From JACMLD01 sp038207265 (GTDB lineage Bacteria > Bacteroidota > Bacteroidia > Chitinophagales > Chitinophagaceae), in contig JBBQZZ010000002.1 of NCBI GenBank assembly GCA_038207265.1, forward strand, positions 124,001-188,000: a stretch of DNA of 64,000 bases, read 5' to 3'. The notes beneath the pieces were generated by a model. It made no database searches. It was not told the origin of the DNA and was given only the letters and a program-made list of their open reading frames with translations. The translations under genes were made by a program, and so were the position numbers. This document shows positions 50,557 to 58,541 of the stretch, in pieces. Numbering within the stretch: position 1 is the stretch's first letter; every line of letters begins with the position of its first letter.

Positions 50557-50945
50557 GTGCAGAAAATAATAAAACTGTTTATGACCACGAACAAATAAAA
50601 TATCTGCTACTCAACAAATACCTGGTACTCCATTAATCAATGCTCCGGATTTTTTTTGGCCTTTACATGTTATTGGAAGGATAAGCGTCCCTCATTTTTG
50701 CATTAGCGTATTGATACATTCATTTTTTCCCTGGTTGGCTGGACCTCAAAGTCATTTCAATTTTTTAAAAGACTAAATACCGGCGTATCGTTTATTAGGA
50801 ATTTGGATAGCGCACAATCAAACTACCGGAGGTGTTTGTTTTGCTTTTCCTGGCAATCTGATTTCTTTATTTAGCCCTGGGAAGCGAAATATATTCGACA
50901 GTTGGGTAATATCCATTGATATCACAAAAGCTATAAAGATTCACC
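50557..50945. other. Gene-free region
   Basis: I see no gene or clear repeat. A 32-codon ATG frame on the minus strand (50818-50916) is too short to support. Confidence 0.45.
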
Positions 50946-52550
50946 TTAATTTTTAGCCAGTTCTTCCAAACCTTTTTTTACGGTTGAATCGGTAGCATTC
51001 AGCACTTCAAAAAAGCCATTGCTCCTCCATTGCTGTCTTGCCATCAATGCAATCAGTCGTTGCTGTGCAAATTGGCGATCTTTACTCTGTAAAGGGGTAA
51101 TATCAATACTGTCTTCTTTTGCTGCAAAGGATGAAAAATCATTCCAAAGCGGGTTGGAATTTTTATATTGATTGTATAGATCGGTGGGTGTTTTAGCTGC
51201 TTTGAAATCGCTTCTGTGTTGCATAAAATAACGGTAAGCAAAATTACTGATCGTATTGGTATTATATAATCTTCCAATGGCTCTTGAAATAACAGTTGTA
51301 TCAACCGAAACAAATACATCGGGCATAATGCCACCACCTGCATATACAAGCCTTCCGGATTTTGTTTTGAATGACTGACCTTTTTCCTGTACATGGTTAC
51401 TGTCTGCATTGGTCATTTCTCCATGATGGTAACGGTTCATGATATCACTTTCATAATCGTCTTCACCTTTATTGTAAGGTTTTTGAATGCTTCTGCCGGA
51501 AGGTGTATAATAACGTGCTACAGTTAAACGCAAAGCAGCACCATTGCTTAAATCATATTGTTCCTGTACCAAACCTTTTCCATAAGTTCGTCTTCCGATA
51601 ATTTCTGCCCTGTCCCAGTCCTGTAATGCACCTATTAAAATCTCACTGGCCGACGCGGTTCCTTCATTCACCAGCACCACTAATTTTTGTTTTTCAAATA
51701 AGCCCTCTCTTTTGCAACGATATTCCTGTCGCGGATTGTTATTACCCTGCGTATATACGATGAGCTTATTGCCATCTAAAAACTCATCGGCAATTTCGAC
51801 GGCCTCCTGCAAAATGCCACCACCATTGTCCCTCAGGTCAAGCATTAACTTTTGCATACCCAATTGCTGCAACTTCTCCAGTGATTGCATAAACTCCCTG
51901 TAGGTAGTTTCAGAAAACTTATTAATGTGTATGTATCCATCCTGTTGATTTATCATATAAGCAGCGTCAACAGAAGGAATAGGAATCACACCTCTTTGAA
52001 TATTGATGGGCAGTATCTTGTTATCTCTTCTCACAGTTATAACTACATTGCTGGCACCCGGTCCGCGCAATAATTTTTTTATGCGGACTGTTGTAATTCC
52101 ATTGCCGGCTACCAATGAATCTCCAACTTTCAGTATACGATCACCAATCTGCAAACCAGCTTTGTCGCTGGGTCCATTTTCGAGTACGGTAATGATATGG
52201 ACAGTATCACTAAAAATATTGAATTCAACTCCAATACCCTGGAAATTGCCCTGCAGATCTTCGTTTACTTCTCCCAATGTTGTAGCTGGAATAAAAACGG
52301 AATGCGGATCAAGTTTGGTAAGTACCTGTTGTATGGCATCGCCCGCTAGTGTATCAGTACTAACAGGATCAACATATTTTAATTTGATAAGATCCATTAC
52401 CTGATCCAGCAGTGTTGCTTGTTGTGCTTTAAATAGGCTACCTGGCCTGGCCGTGTTTTCCCTCAGTTTATAACCAATCGACATACCCACCACCATTATG
52501 ATTGCAAACAATAGCGGCAACCAGATTTGTAACTTCTTCTTTACTGACAT
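50946..52550 (-). CDS. S41 family C-terminal processing protease
   Basis: 534 residues from ATG 52550. N-terminal membrane anchor or signal (IWLPLLFAIIMVVGMSIGY), a PDZ domain at about 75-165 (GIGVEFNIFSDTVHIITVLENGPSDKAGLQIGDRIL), and the S41 catalytic domain with the Ser in NEGTASASEILIGAL (about 297) and the Lys in GRRTYGKGLVQEQ. A C-terminal helical part of about 150 residues follows. It cuts C-terminal ends of periplasmic or envelope proteins. Alone, divergent from the MurNAc recycling pair. Confidence 0.9.
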   Translation of the reverse strand: MSVKKKLQIWLPLLFAIIMVVGMSIGYKLRENTARPGSLFKAQQATLLDQVMDLIKLKYVDPVSTDTLAGDAIQQVLTKLDPHSVFIPATTLGEVNEDLQGNFQGIGVEFNIFSDTVHIITVLENGPSDKAGLQIGDRILKVGDSLVAGNGITTVRIKKLLRGPGASNVVITVRRDNKILPINIQRGVIPIPSVDAAYMINQQDGYIHINKFSETTYREFMQSLEKLQQLGMQKLMLDLRDNGGGILQEAVEIADEFLDGNKLIVYTQGNNNPRQEYRCKREGLFEKQKLVVLVNEGTASASEILIGALQDWDRAEIIGRRTYGKGLVQEQYDLSNGAALRLTVARYYTPSGRSIQKPYNKGEDDYESDIMNRYHHGEMTNADSNHVQEKGQSFKTKSGRLVYAGGGIMPDVFVSVDTTVISRAIGRLYNTNTISNFAYRYFMQHRSDFKAAKTPTDLYNQYKNSNPLWNDFSSFAAKEDSIDITPLQSKDRQFAQQRLIALMARQQWRSNGFFEVLNATDSTVKKGLEELAKN

Positions 52551-52662
52551 AGACAATATTAATTCTCCTGCAAATTAACTGAAATCATGTAATGGTTTCG
52601 GCTAATATTTGTTTTATGGTAAATAGAGCGGGAATATTAACTTCGTTCTATACAATTATAAC

Positions 52663-53499
52663 ATGGCTATATTGATTGCAGACAGTGGCTCAACAAAATG
52701 TGAATGGTGTTTGCTGACCGGGGGTCGGAAAAAAATTGTGTTCACTCAGGGGATGAGTCCTTATTTCCTGAACAGTGAACAAGTACAATTTATTATCCGC
52801 AATGAATTACTGCCTAAAATAAAACAAGATAAAGTAACTGATATCTTTTTCTATGGAACGGGCTGTATGGATCCACGCAATGCTAAAATGATGAAAACAG
52901 CCATCCGTAAAGTCTTTGTTGGAGCAGAAGTGCAGGTGGAACATGATCTGTCGGGCATTTCTAAAGCAGCTTGTGGTAATACAAAAGGTATCGCATGCAT
53001 ATTGGGAACCGGAAGTAATTCCTGTTACTTCAATGGGAAAAAAGTGGTTAAAAATAGTCCGGGTTTGGGATATGTTTTGGGGGATGAAGGCAGTGGTGCA
53101 TACCTCGGTAAAAAAGTAGTTCAATACTATTTGTATGGCACTTTCGACGAAGAATTGAAATACAAATTCAACGATAAATACAAAACGAATGCAGCGCAGA
53201 TACTGGAACACGTATATAAAATGCCGTTACCCAATCGGTACCTGGCTGCTTATAGTTTGTTCCTTGCCGAAAACCGGGGACATTATATGATTGAAAATAT
53301 TATTGAAGACGGTTTGAATGATTTTTTCTTTACACATCTCTGCAAATTCACTGAGAGCTGGAACTATCCCATTCATTTTGTAGGCGGCGTTGCCTATGGT
53401 TTTCGCGATGTAATAAAAGAATTATGCAATAGTTATGAATTTGAGCTGGGCAAAATATTAAAAAATCCTATGGTAGGATTGATTGAATACCACCGATAA
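52663..53499 (+). CDS. BadF/BadG-type sugar kinase (GlcNAc/MurNAc kinase-like)
   Basis: 278 residues, ASKHA fold: phosphate 1 loop ILIADSGSTKCEW, connecting DLSGISKAACGN, the sugar-binding GTGSNSC, and GDEGSGAYLGK. The family includes N-acetylglucosamine kinase and the MurK kinase, which makes MurNAc-6-P. It is nine bases upstream of murQ, so it is the likely source of murQ's substrate; this is inference. Expected cytosolic. It also precedes a conserved unknown gene, and the three form one operon. Confidence 0.85.
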   Translation: MAILIADSGSTKCEWCLLTGGRKKIVFTQGMSPYFLNSEQVQFIIRNELLPKIKQDKVTDIFFYGTGCMDPRNAKMMKTAIRKVFVGAEVQVEHDLSGISKAACGNTKGIACILGTGSNSCYFNGKKVVKNSPGLGYVLGDEGSGAYLGKKVVQYYLYGTFDEELKYKFNDKYKTNAAQILEHVYKMPLPNRYLAAYSLFLAENRGHYMIENIIEDGLNDFFFTHLCKFTESWNYPIHFVGGVAYGFRDVIKELCNSYEFELGKILKNPMVGLIEYHR

Positions 53500-53507
53500 A
53501 TACCATT

Positions 53508-54323
53508 ATGAGTTTTGAAATGTTTACGGAGCAACCGGGTAAATACCGTAACCTGGAAAAAATGAGTGTTGAGGAAATTTTATTTCACATAAATGAGGAA
53601 GACAAAACTGTTCCTTACGCAGTGGAGAAAGCAATACCTCAAATTGAAAAACTTGCATCTGTTATAAGCGATAAGATGCTTGCGGGTGGAAGATTGTTTT
53701 ATATTGGAGCAGGCACCAGTGGAAGGCTGGGCATATTAGATGCGAGTGAAATCCCTCCCACTTTTGGAATGCCGCATGGATTATTGATTGGCATAATTGC
53801 AGGTGGAGAAGAAGCCATTCAAAAACCGGTAGAAAACGCGGAAGACGATAAAGAAAAAGGCTGGGAAGATTTAGAAAAATATTTTGTTTCTGATAAAGAC
53901 GTAGTGATAGGTATTGCTGCAAGCGGCACCACGCCATATGTTATCAGTGCTTTACAGGAATGTAAATCAAGAAATATTATTACAGGATGCATAACCTGTA
54001 ACCCCGGCAGTCCTTTGGCAAACGCAGCAGAATACCCGGTAGAAGTTCTGGTAGGCCCCGAGTTTGTGACCGGCAGTACCAGGATGAAAAGCGGCACTGC
54101 ACAAAAATTGGTGTTAAACATGATTTCTACCACAGTGATGATACAAATAGGCAGGGTTGAAGATAATAAGATGGTGAATATGCAATTGACAAATGAAAAA
54201 CTGGTGGACAGGGGTACCAGGATGGTTATGGAAAATTTACAATTAACGGACTATGATAAAGCAAAATCATTGTTATTGAAATTTGGGAGTGTAAAAAAAG
54301 CAGTGGAATCTTCAGCAAAATAA
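53508..54323 (+). CDS. murQ: N-acetylmuramic acid 6-phosphate etherase
   Basis: Removes the lactyl ether from MurNAc-6-P to give GlcNAc-6-P in cell-wall recycling. 271 residues: SIS domain with RLFYIGAGTSGRLGILDASEIPPTFGMP and the catalytic Glu near EEAIQKPVENAEDDKE; TGSTRMKSGTAQKLVLNMISTTVMI is the hallmark segment. It is shorter than the usual about 300 residues, lacking part of the C-terminal helical domain. Directly after the sugar kinase gene. Confidence 0.92.
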   Translation: MSFEMFTEQPGKYRNLEKMSVEEILFHINEEDKTVPYAVEKAIPQIEKLASVISDKMLAGGRLFYIGAGTSGRLGILDASEIPPTFGMPHGLLIGIIAGGEEAIQKPVENAEDDKEKGWEDLEKYFVSDKDVVIGIAASGTTPYVISALQECKSRNIITGCITCNPGSPLANAAEYPVEVLVGPEFVTGSTRMKSGTAQKLVLNMISTTVMIQIGRVEDNKMVNMQLTNEKLVDRGTRMVMENLQLTDYDKAKSLLLKFGSVKKAVESSAK

Positions 54324-54447
54324 TTTGCTGCTGCTGCAATAAAAAATATTTGGATATGGCATGGTGAAGGCTGTAAATTGCTACAGCCTCATTTATTTAA
54401 CAGGTAATTTTAATAAGGAAGAAATTAAGAATAAAGAATTGTGGGTT

Positions 54448-55011
54448 ATGCAGGACATTGAACCATTTTACAACTGGCGGCATATTTACATCAGCGAAGA
54501 AGATGAACGATCTCCCTTTTATGGACGGATATATTCAGAATTTGAATTTTCTCAAACTGTTTATAACTATTATATCCATCCGCAATGGGATGATTTTGGA
54601 TCAAGAACCATGTATCTTAAGGTGATCATGGCAGATTATGAAGAACAGTACATGATCATTGAATTGATTGGCGAATGGAACGATGCAATTGAAAATGATA
54701 TCATGGAACTTAAACGTGAAGTAACCGATGTTTTTTTTAAACAGGGTATCACTAAGTTCATACTGGTTACTGAAAACGTACTTAACTTCCACAGCGATGG
54801 AAAAGATTATTATGAAGAATGGTTTGAAGAAGTAACAGATGCCAATGGATGGGTAGTGATTCTGAATATGCCCGTGCAAACGCAGCATGATTTTAAAAAA
54901 GCAAAACTTCACCGGTATCTTGAGTTAATGGAAATCGACAATTGGAGAATTTACAAACCCTTTCATCTCTTTAAGAAAATAGACGCAGAAATTATGAAGC
55001 GACTGGATTAA
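54448..55011 (+). CDS. Conserved hypothetical protein downstream of murQ
   Basis: 187 residues from ATG 54448 (frame open from 54361). It is rich in aromatic and acidic residues (QDIEPFYNWRHIYISEEDERSPFYG; TVYNYYIHPQWDDFGSRTMYLKVIMADYEEQY); no membrane segment or signal. Not recognised. The 124-base gap after murQ leaves open whether it is in the same transcript. In this phylum a similar gene often sits beside murQ, as far as I recall; treat that as weak support for a link to wall recycling. Confidence 0.65.
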   Translation: MQDIEPFYNWRHIYISEEDERSPFYGRIYSEFEFSQTVYNYYIHPQWDDFGSRTMYLKVIMADYEEQYMIIELIGEWNDAIENDIMELKREVTDVFFKQGITKFILVTENVLNFHSDGKDYYEEWFEEVTDANGWVVILNMPVQTQHDFKKAKLHRYLELMEIDNWRIYKPFHLFKKIDAEIMKRLD

Positions 55012-55070
55012 CAGTCGTTAGCTTTTCCGCTACAGCAGTGTATTACAGCGTATAATTAAAAAAAATAATT

Positions 55071-55101
55071 TTTGTCGCATTGCAATTACTTACTATTTTT
55101 G
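55071..55101 (+). promoter_or_regulatory. Promoter of the aromatic amino acid operon
   Basis: TTTG (55071-55074), exactly 19 bases, TATTTTTG (55094-55101): a full match to the Bacteroidota consensus. RNA would start at about 55107, two bases before the leader peptide start codon. Confidence 0.8.
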
Positions 55102-55108
55102 AACGGTT

Positions 55109-55183
55109 ATGACAATCACAAAAGCAAATGTTGGTTTTTATTTTTACTTCTATTTTAGTGAGAAGCCGGGATGCTTTTGTTGA
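55109..55183 (+). CDS. Aromatic operon leader peptide (PheL-like)
   Basis: 24 codons from ATG 55109 to TGA 55183. Codons 10-16 are TTT TAT TTT TAC TTC TAT TTT: seven alternate Phe and Tyr residues in a row (G-FYFYFYF-S). It directly follows a consensus promoter and precedes a terminator and pheA. A ribosome that waits for charged tRNA-Phe or tRNA-Tyr would stop at 55136-55156, just ahead of the alternative pairing segment at 55165-55178. It is a regulatory peptide with no function of its own. It is too short for usual gene callers. Confidence 0.85.
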   Translation: MTITKANVGFYFYFYFSEKPGCFC

Positions 55184-55250
55184 AACAAACTTAAAGACGC
55201 TTGTAAAACAACATAAAAGAATCCCGGCAAATAGCCGGGATTCTTGTTTA
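55165..55250 (+). promoter_or_regulatory. Phe/Tyr transcription attenuator (antiterminator and terminator)
   Basis: Terminator: 12-bp perfect stem AAGAATCCCGGC (55217-55228) / GCCGGGATTCTT (55234-55245), loop AAATA, followed by GTTTAT. Antiterminator: GCCGGGATGCTTTT (55165-55178) can pair with AAAAGAATCCCGGC (55215-55228) with one mismatch in 14, which uses up the left terminator arm. The antiterminator segment overlaps the last codons of the leader peptide, so a ribosome at the stop codon hides it and the terminator forms; a ribosome stalled on Phe/Tyr codons leaves it free. Confidence 0.85.
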
Positions 55251-55281
55251 TGACCAATTCCCGGAAAGGGATGTAGTTAAA

Positions 55282-56112
55282 ATGGCAAAAAAAGTTTCAA
55301 TACAGGGTTATGAAGGCAGCTTTCACCAGGTGGCTGCGCAGCAATTTTTTGGTAAGCTGGTGGAGGTTATACCCTGTGCAACGTTTAAAGACGTTGTAAG
55401 AATTGCAGGCAATAAAAAAGAAAGCGATGCGGGTTTGATGGCCATTGAAAATTCCATCGCGGGAAGTATACTTCCCAATTACAATCTTCTCCAGAAAAGT
55501 AATCTTAAAATTGCGGGTGAAATTTACTTGCAGATAAAACAGAACCTGATGGTCAATCCGGGTGTGAAACTCGAAGACATCCGCGAAGTACATTCTCATC
55601 CCATGGCTATTCAACAGTGTCTTGAATACCTGGATAAATTTGATTGGAAGTTAATAGAAACGGAAGATACAGCACTGAGTGCAAAACATATTCAGCAGCA
55701 CCATAGCAAACACATAGCCGCCATTGCCAGTAAACTGGCAGCGGATCTTTTTGGATTGAATATGATTGCACCCAATATTCACACCATGAAAAACAACTAT
55801 ACCCGTTTCTTAATTATTCAGCGCGAAGAATCTGTTGTTCAGTTCGATGATGCCAATAAGGCTTCCGTTAATTTTCATACTGATCATTCAAGAGGAAGTT
55901 TGGCCAAAGTGCTCACTGCAATTGCTGATGGTGGCATTAACCTTAGCAAGCTGCAAAGTTTTCCAATTCCCGGCAGCGATTGGCGATATAGTTTCCACGC
56001 TGACATGGAATTTGATTCCATTAGCCAGTTTAACAAAGTAATTGAAGAAATAAAACCGATTACAGAAGAAGTAAAAGTGTACGGGGTTTATAGGAAAGGG
56101 AAAACGGTGTGA
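55282..56112 (+). CDS. pheA: Prephenate dehydratase
   Basis: 276 residues. Makes phenylpyruvate from prephenate. Seen: VSIQGYEGSFHQVAAQQFF, IENSIAGSILPNYNLL, VHSHPMAIQQC, and the catalytic TRFLII region (NNYTRFLIIQRE); then a C-terminal ACT domain (about 190-270; RGSLAKVLTAIADGGINLSKLQSFPIPG) for feedback by Phe. No chorismate mutase domain here; that is fused to the DAHP synthase further down. First structural gene of the operon, behind the attenuator. Confidence 0.93.
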   Translation: MAKKVSIQGYEGSFHQVAAQQFFGKLVEVIPCATFKDVVRIAGNKKESDAGLMAIENSIAGSILPNYNLLQKSNLKIAGEIYLQIKQNLMVNPGVKLEDIREVHSHPMAIQQCLEYLDKFDWKLIETEDTALSAKHIQQHHSKHIAAIASKLAADLFGLNMIAPNIHTMKNNYTRFLIIQREESVVQFDDANKASVNFHTDHSRGSLAKVLTAIADGGINLSKLQSFPIPGSDWRYSFHADMEFDSISQFNKVIEEIKPITEEVKVYGVYRKGKTV

Positions 56113-56140
56113 GTGGTTAGCTGGGTTTTATGTTAATTGG

Positions 56141-56367
56141 ATGATTGATCCAACCCCGAAGGGGTGACATTAATATAGGTTGAATGGATAAATGATCCAA
56201 CCCCGAAGGGGTGTCATTAATATAGGTTGATTGGATAAATGATCCAACCCCGAAGGGGTGACATTAATATAGGTTGAATGGATAAATGATCTAACCCCGA
56301 AGGGGTGTCATTAATATAGGTTGATTGGTTGATTGATCCAACCCCGAAGGGGTGACATTAATATAGC
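56141..56367. repeat. Five-copy 47-base palindromic repeat array
   Basis: CCCCGAAGGGG cores at 56154, 56201, 56248, 56295 and 56342, exactly 47 bases apart. Each unit also has a TTGGAT/ATCCAA-type hairpin and TTAATATAGGTTGA. Copies alternate between GGGGTGACATT and GGGGTGTCATT, and between TTGAATGG and TTGATTGG, giving A-B-A-B-A. It lies between pheA and the aminotransferase inside the operon. Not CRISPR: there are no variable spacers. Confidence 0.9.
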
Positions 56368-56398
56368 TAAAATTAATATGGCACATTAAAATGGATGT

Positions 56399-57562
56399 AT
56401 GATAACAACATCAAAAAGATTGGAAGGAATAGGAGAGTATTATTTTTCTCAGAAATTGAGAGAGATTGAAGAATTGAATAAACAAGGGAAGAACATCATC
56501 AACCTAGGTATTGGCAGTCCGGATTTACCACCACACGCAGACGTTATAAAAGTATTGCAGGAAGAAAGCGCGAGGCCAGACGTGCATGCTTACCAGGGTT
56601 ATAAAGGTTCGCCAGTATTACGAAGGGCTATCAGTGACTGGTATAAGAAATGGTATAAAGTTGATCTCAGTCCTGATACTGAAATTCTGCCCCTTATAGG
56701 AAGTAAGGAAGGTATCATGCATATCTGCATGACCTATTTAAATGAAGGCGACGAAGTACTCGTACCCAATCCAGGTTATCCAACTTATAGTGCAGCGGTT
56801 AAACTGGCAGGTGGAACCATTCTTTCATATGACCTTAAAGAAAGTAATAACTGGGAGCCGGATTTTGAAATTTTGGATAAAGAAGATTTGACAAAGGTGA
56901 AATTGATATTTGTAAATTATCCGCATATGCCTACGGGTCAGTTGCCAAGCATAGTATTTTTTGAAAGACTGGTAAGATGGGCGAAGGAAAAAAATATACT
57001 AATTGTTCACGATAATCCCTATAGTTTTATTTTGAATGATTCACCCATGAGTTTGTTAAGTGTAGGAGGCGCAAAAGACATCGTACTTGAATTGAACTCA
57101 TTGAGTAAATCGCAGAATATGGCAGGCTGGAGAATTGGAATGTTGTGCGGGGCAAAAGATAGAATAGACGAAGTGTTGAGATTTAAAAGCAATATGGACA
57201 GCGGCATGTTTTTACCGGTACAATTGGCGGCTGCAAAAGCACTGGGGTTGGATAAAGACTGGTATGACAGTATTAATGATGTATATCGTAAAAGAAGGAC
57301 CAAAGCGTTTGAATTACTGGATTTATTAAAAGCGCATTATTCAAAAGACCAGGCAGGAATGTTTGTATGGGCAAAAATTCCGTCAAATTATAAAAGCGGT
57401 TATGCATTGAGTGACGAAATATTATACAATGCCAATGTTTTTATAACACCGGGTGGAATATTTGGGAATGCCGGGGACAATTATATAAGAGTGAGCTTAT
57501 GCAGTACAGAACAAAAGTTTAATGAAGCTATACAAAGAGTAAAATCAGCAGGTAAACAATAA
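56399..57562 (+). CDS. Class I/II aminotransferase of the aromatic operon
   Basis: 387 residues, PLP fold type I: IINLGIGSPDLPPHADV, GSKEGIMHICMTYLNEGDEVLVPNPGYPTYSAA, and the PLP Lys in ELNSLSKSQNMAGWRIG (about 235), with RVSLC near the end. It resembles LL-diaminopimelate and aspartate/aromatic aminotransferases. Its place between pheA and tyrA suggests transamination of phenylpyruvate and 4-hydroxyphenylpyruvate to Phe and Tyr (inference). Confidence 0.85.
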   Translation: MITTSKRLEGIGEYYFSQKLREIEELNKQGKNIINLGIGSPDLPPHADVIKVLQEESARPDVHAYQGYKGSPVLRRAISDWYKKWYKVDLSPDTEILPLIGSKEGIMHICMTYLNEGDEVLVPNPGYPTYSAAVKLAGGTILSYDLKESNNWEPDFEILDKEDLTKVKLIFVNYPHMPTGQLPSIVFFERLVRWAKEKNILIVHDNPYSFILNDSPMSLLSVGGAKDIVLELNSLSKSQNMAGWRIGMLCGAKDRIDEVLRFKSNMDSGMFLPVQLAAAKALGLDKDWYDSINDVYRKRRTKAFELLDLLKAHYSKDQAGMFVWAKIPSNYKSGYALSDEILYNANVFITPGGIFGNAGDNYIRVSLCSTEQKFNEAIQRVKSAGKQ

Positions 57563-57582
57563 AAAGATAAAGTACCCATTGC

Positions 57583-58431
57583 ATGTTCAATAATGTCACA
57601 ATAATAGGAGTTGGTTTAATCAGTGGTTCCATAAGCCTTGCGTTGAAAGAAAGAGGCATGGTTAAAAATGTTATAGGGGTAAGCCGCACGGAAGCCAGTA
57701 TTAATAAGGCACTCGAATTGGGATTGATAGATGAAGCTTTGCCCTTGGAAGAAGCGGTTAAGAAGGCGGATTTAATTTATGTAGCCATTCCGGTGGATGC
57801 AACGATACCTGTGATGAACAAGGTAATGGATTTGATTACAGATAAACAAATTGTTGTTGATGCAGGTTCAACTAAACACGCATTGTGCACTGCGTTGGCC
57901 CATCACCCCATGCGCAAACGTTTTGTTGCAACGCACCCCATGTGGGGAACAGAGTATAGCGGGCCGGAAGCTGCGGTAAGGGATGCTTTCGTGGGTCGCA
58001 CCTGTGTTATCTGTGAAAAAGAAAAAAGTGATCCCCATGCGGTTGCGGAAATTGAACAAATGTATAAGCAGATTGGAATGCACATTATTTATATGGATGC
58101 AGACAGTCATGATATGCATGCCGCTTACGTAAGTCATATCTCACACATCACATCTTTTGCGTTGGCCAATACGGTATTGGAAAAAGAAAAAGAAGAAGAT
58201 GCCATTTTTGAACTGGCCAGTGGTGGTTTTGAAAGCACAGTGCGATTGGCCAAAAGTAACCCCGATATGTGGGTACCTGTATTTATGCAGAATCGTGAAA
58301 ATGTACTGGATGTTTTGAATGAACACATCAGCCAGTTACGGAAATTCAAAGCCTGCCTGGAAAAGGAGAATACAGAATATTTGAGGGAATTGATCAATAA
58401 TGCAAATAAGATAAGAAAGATCATAAAATAA
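57583..58431 (+). CDS. tyrA: Prephenate dehydrogenase
   Basis: 282 residues, NAD(P)-dependent. Makes 4-hydroxyphenylpyruvate for Tyr. Seen: Rossmann motif TIIGVGLISGSISLAL, DAGSTKHALCTAL, ATHPMWGTEYSGPEAA and the catalytic His in YVSHISHITSFAL. No ACT or chorismate mutase domain. Twenty bases after the aminotransferase stop; co-transcribed. Confidence 0.92.
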   Translation: MFNNVTIIGVGLISGSISLALKERGMVKNVIGVSRTEASINKALELGLIDEALPLEEAVKKADLIYVAIPVDATIPVMNKVMDLITDKQIVVDAGSTKHALCTALAHHPMRKRFVATHPMWGTEYSGPEAAVRDAFVGRTCVICEKEKSDPHAVAEIEQMYKQIGMHIIYMDADSHDMHAAYVSHISHITSFALANTVLEKEKEEDAIFELASGGFESTVRLAKSNPDMWVPVFMQNRENVLDVLNEHISQLRKFKACLEKENTEYLRELINNANKIRKIIK

Positions 58432-58449
58432 TTGAGAATTGATAATGTG

Positions 58450-58480
58450 GAAACCTGCTTTGCGGCAGGCAGGCGCAAGA
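58450..58480. repeat. Small palindromic repeat between tyrA and the DAHP synthase gene
   Basis: CCTGCTTTGCGGCAGG-type sequence (58454-58469) with a second GCAGG and CGCAAG arm; can form a hairpin. It looks like a dispersed palindrome of this phylum. Confidence 0.4.
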
Positions 58481-58541
58481 AGGTTGAACAGAATTACAAA
58501 TGATCACAACATAAAAAAATTAACTTTACAATTATAAAACC

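Noticed and set aside
50818..50916. 32-codon minus-strand ATG frame
   Set aside because: Too short, no promoter or conservation that I can see.
53990..54020. A further TGTAACC site inside murQ
   Set aside because: It lies in coding sequence and has no TAGTC at 15 bases.
56141..56367. CRISPR-like array
   Set aside because: The units are directly adjoining and nearly identical over all 47 bases; there are no variable spacers and no cas genes.
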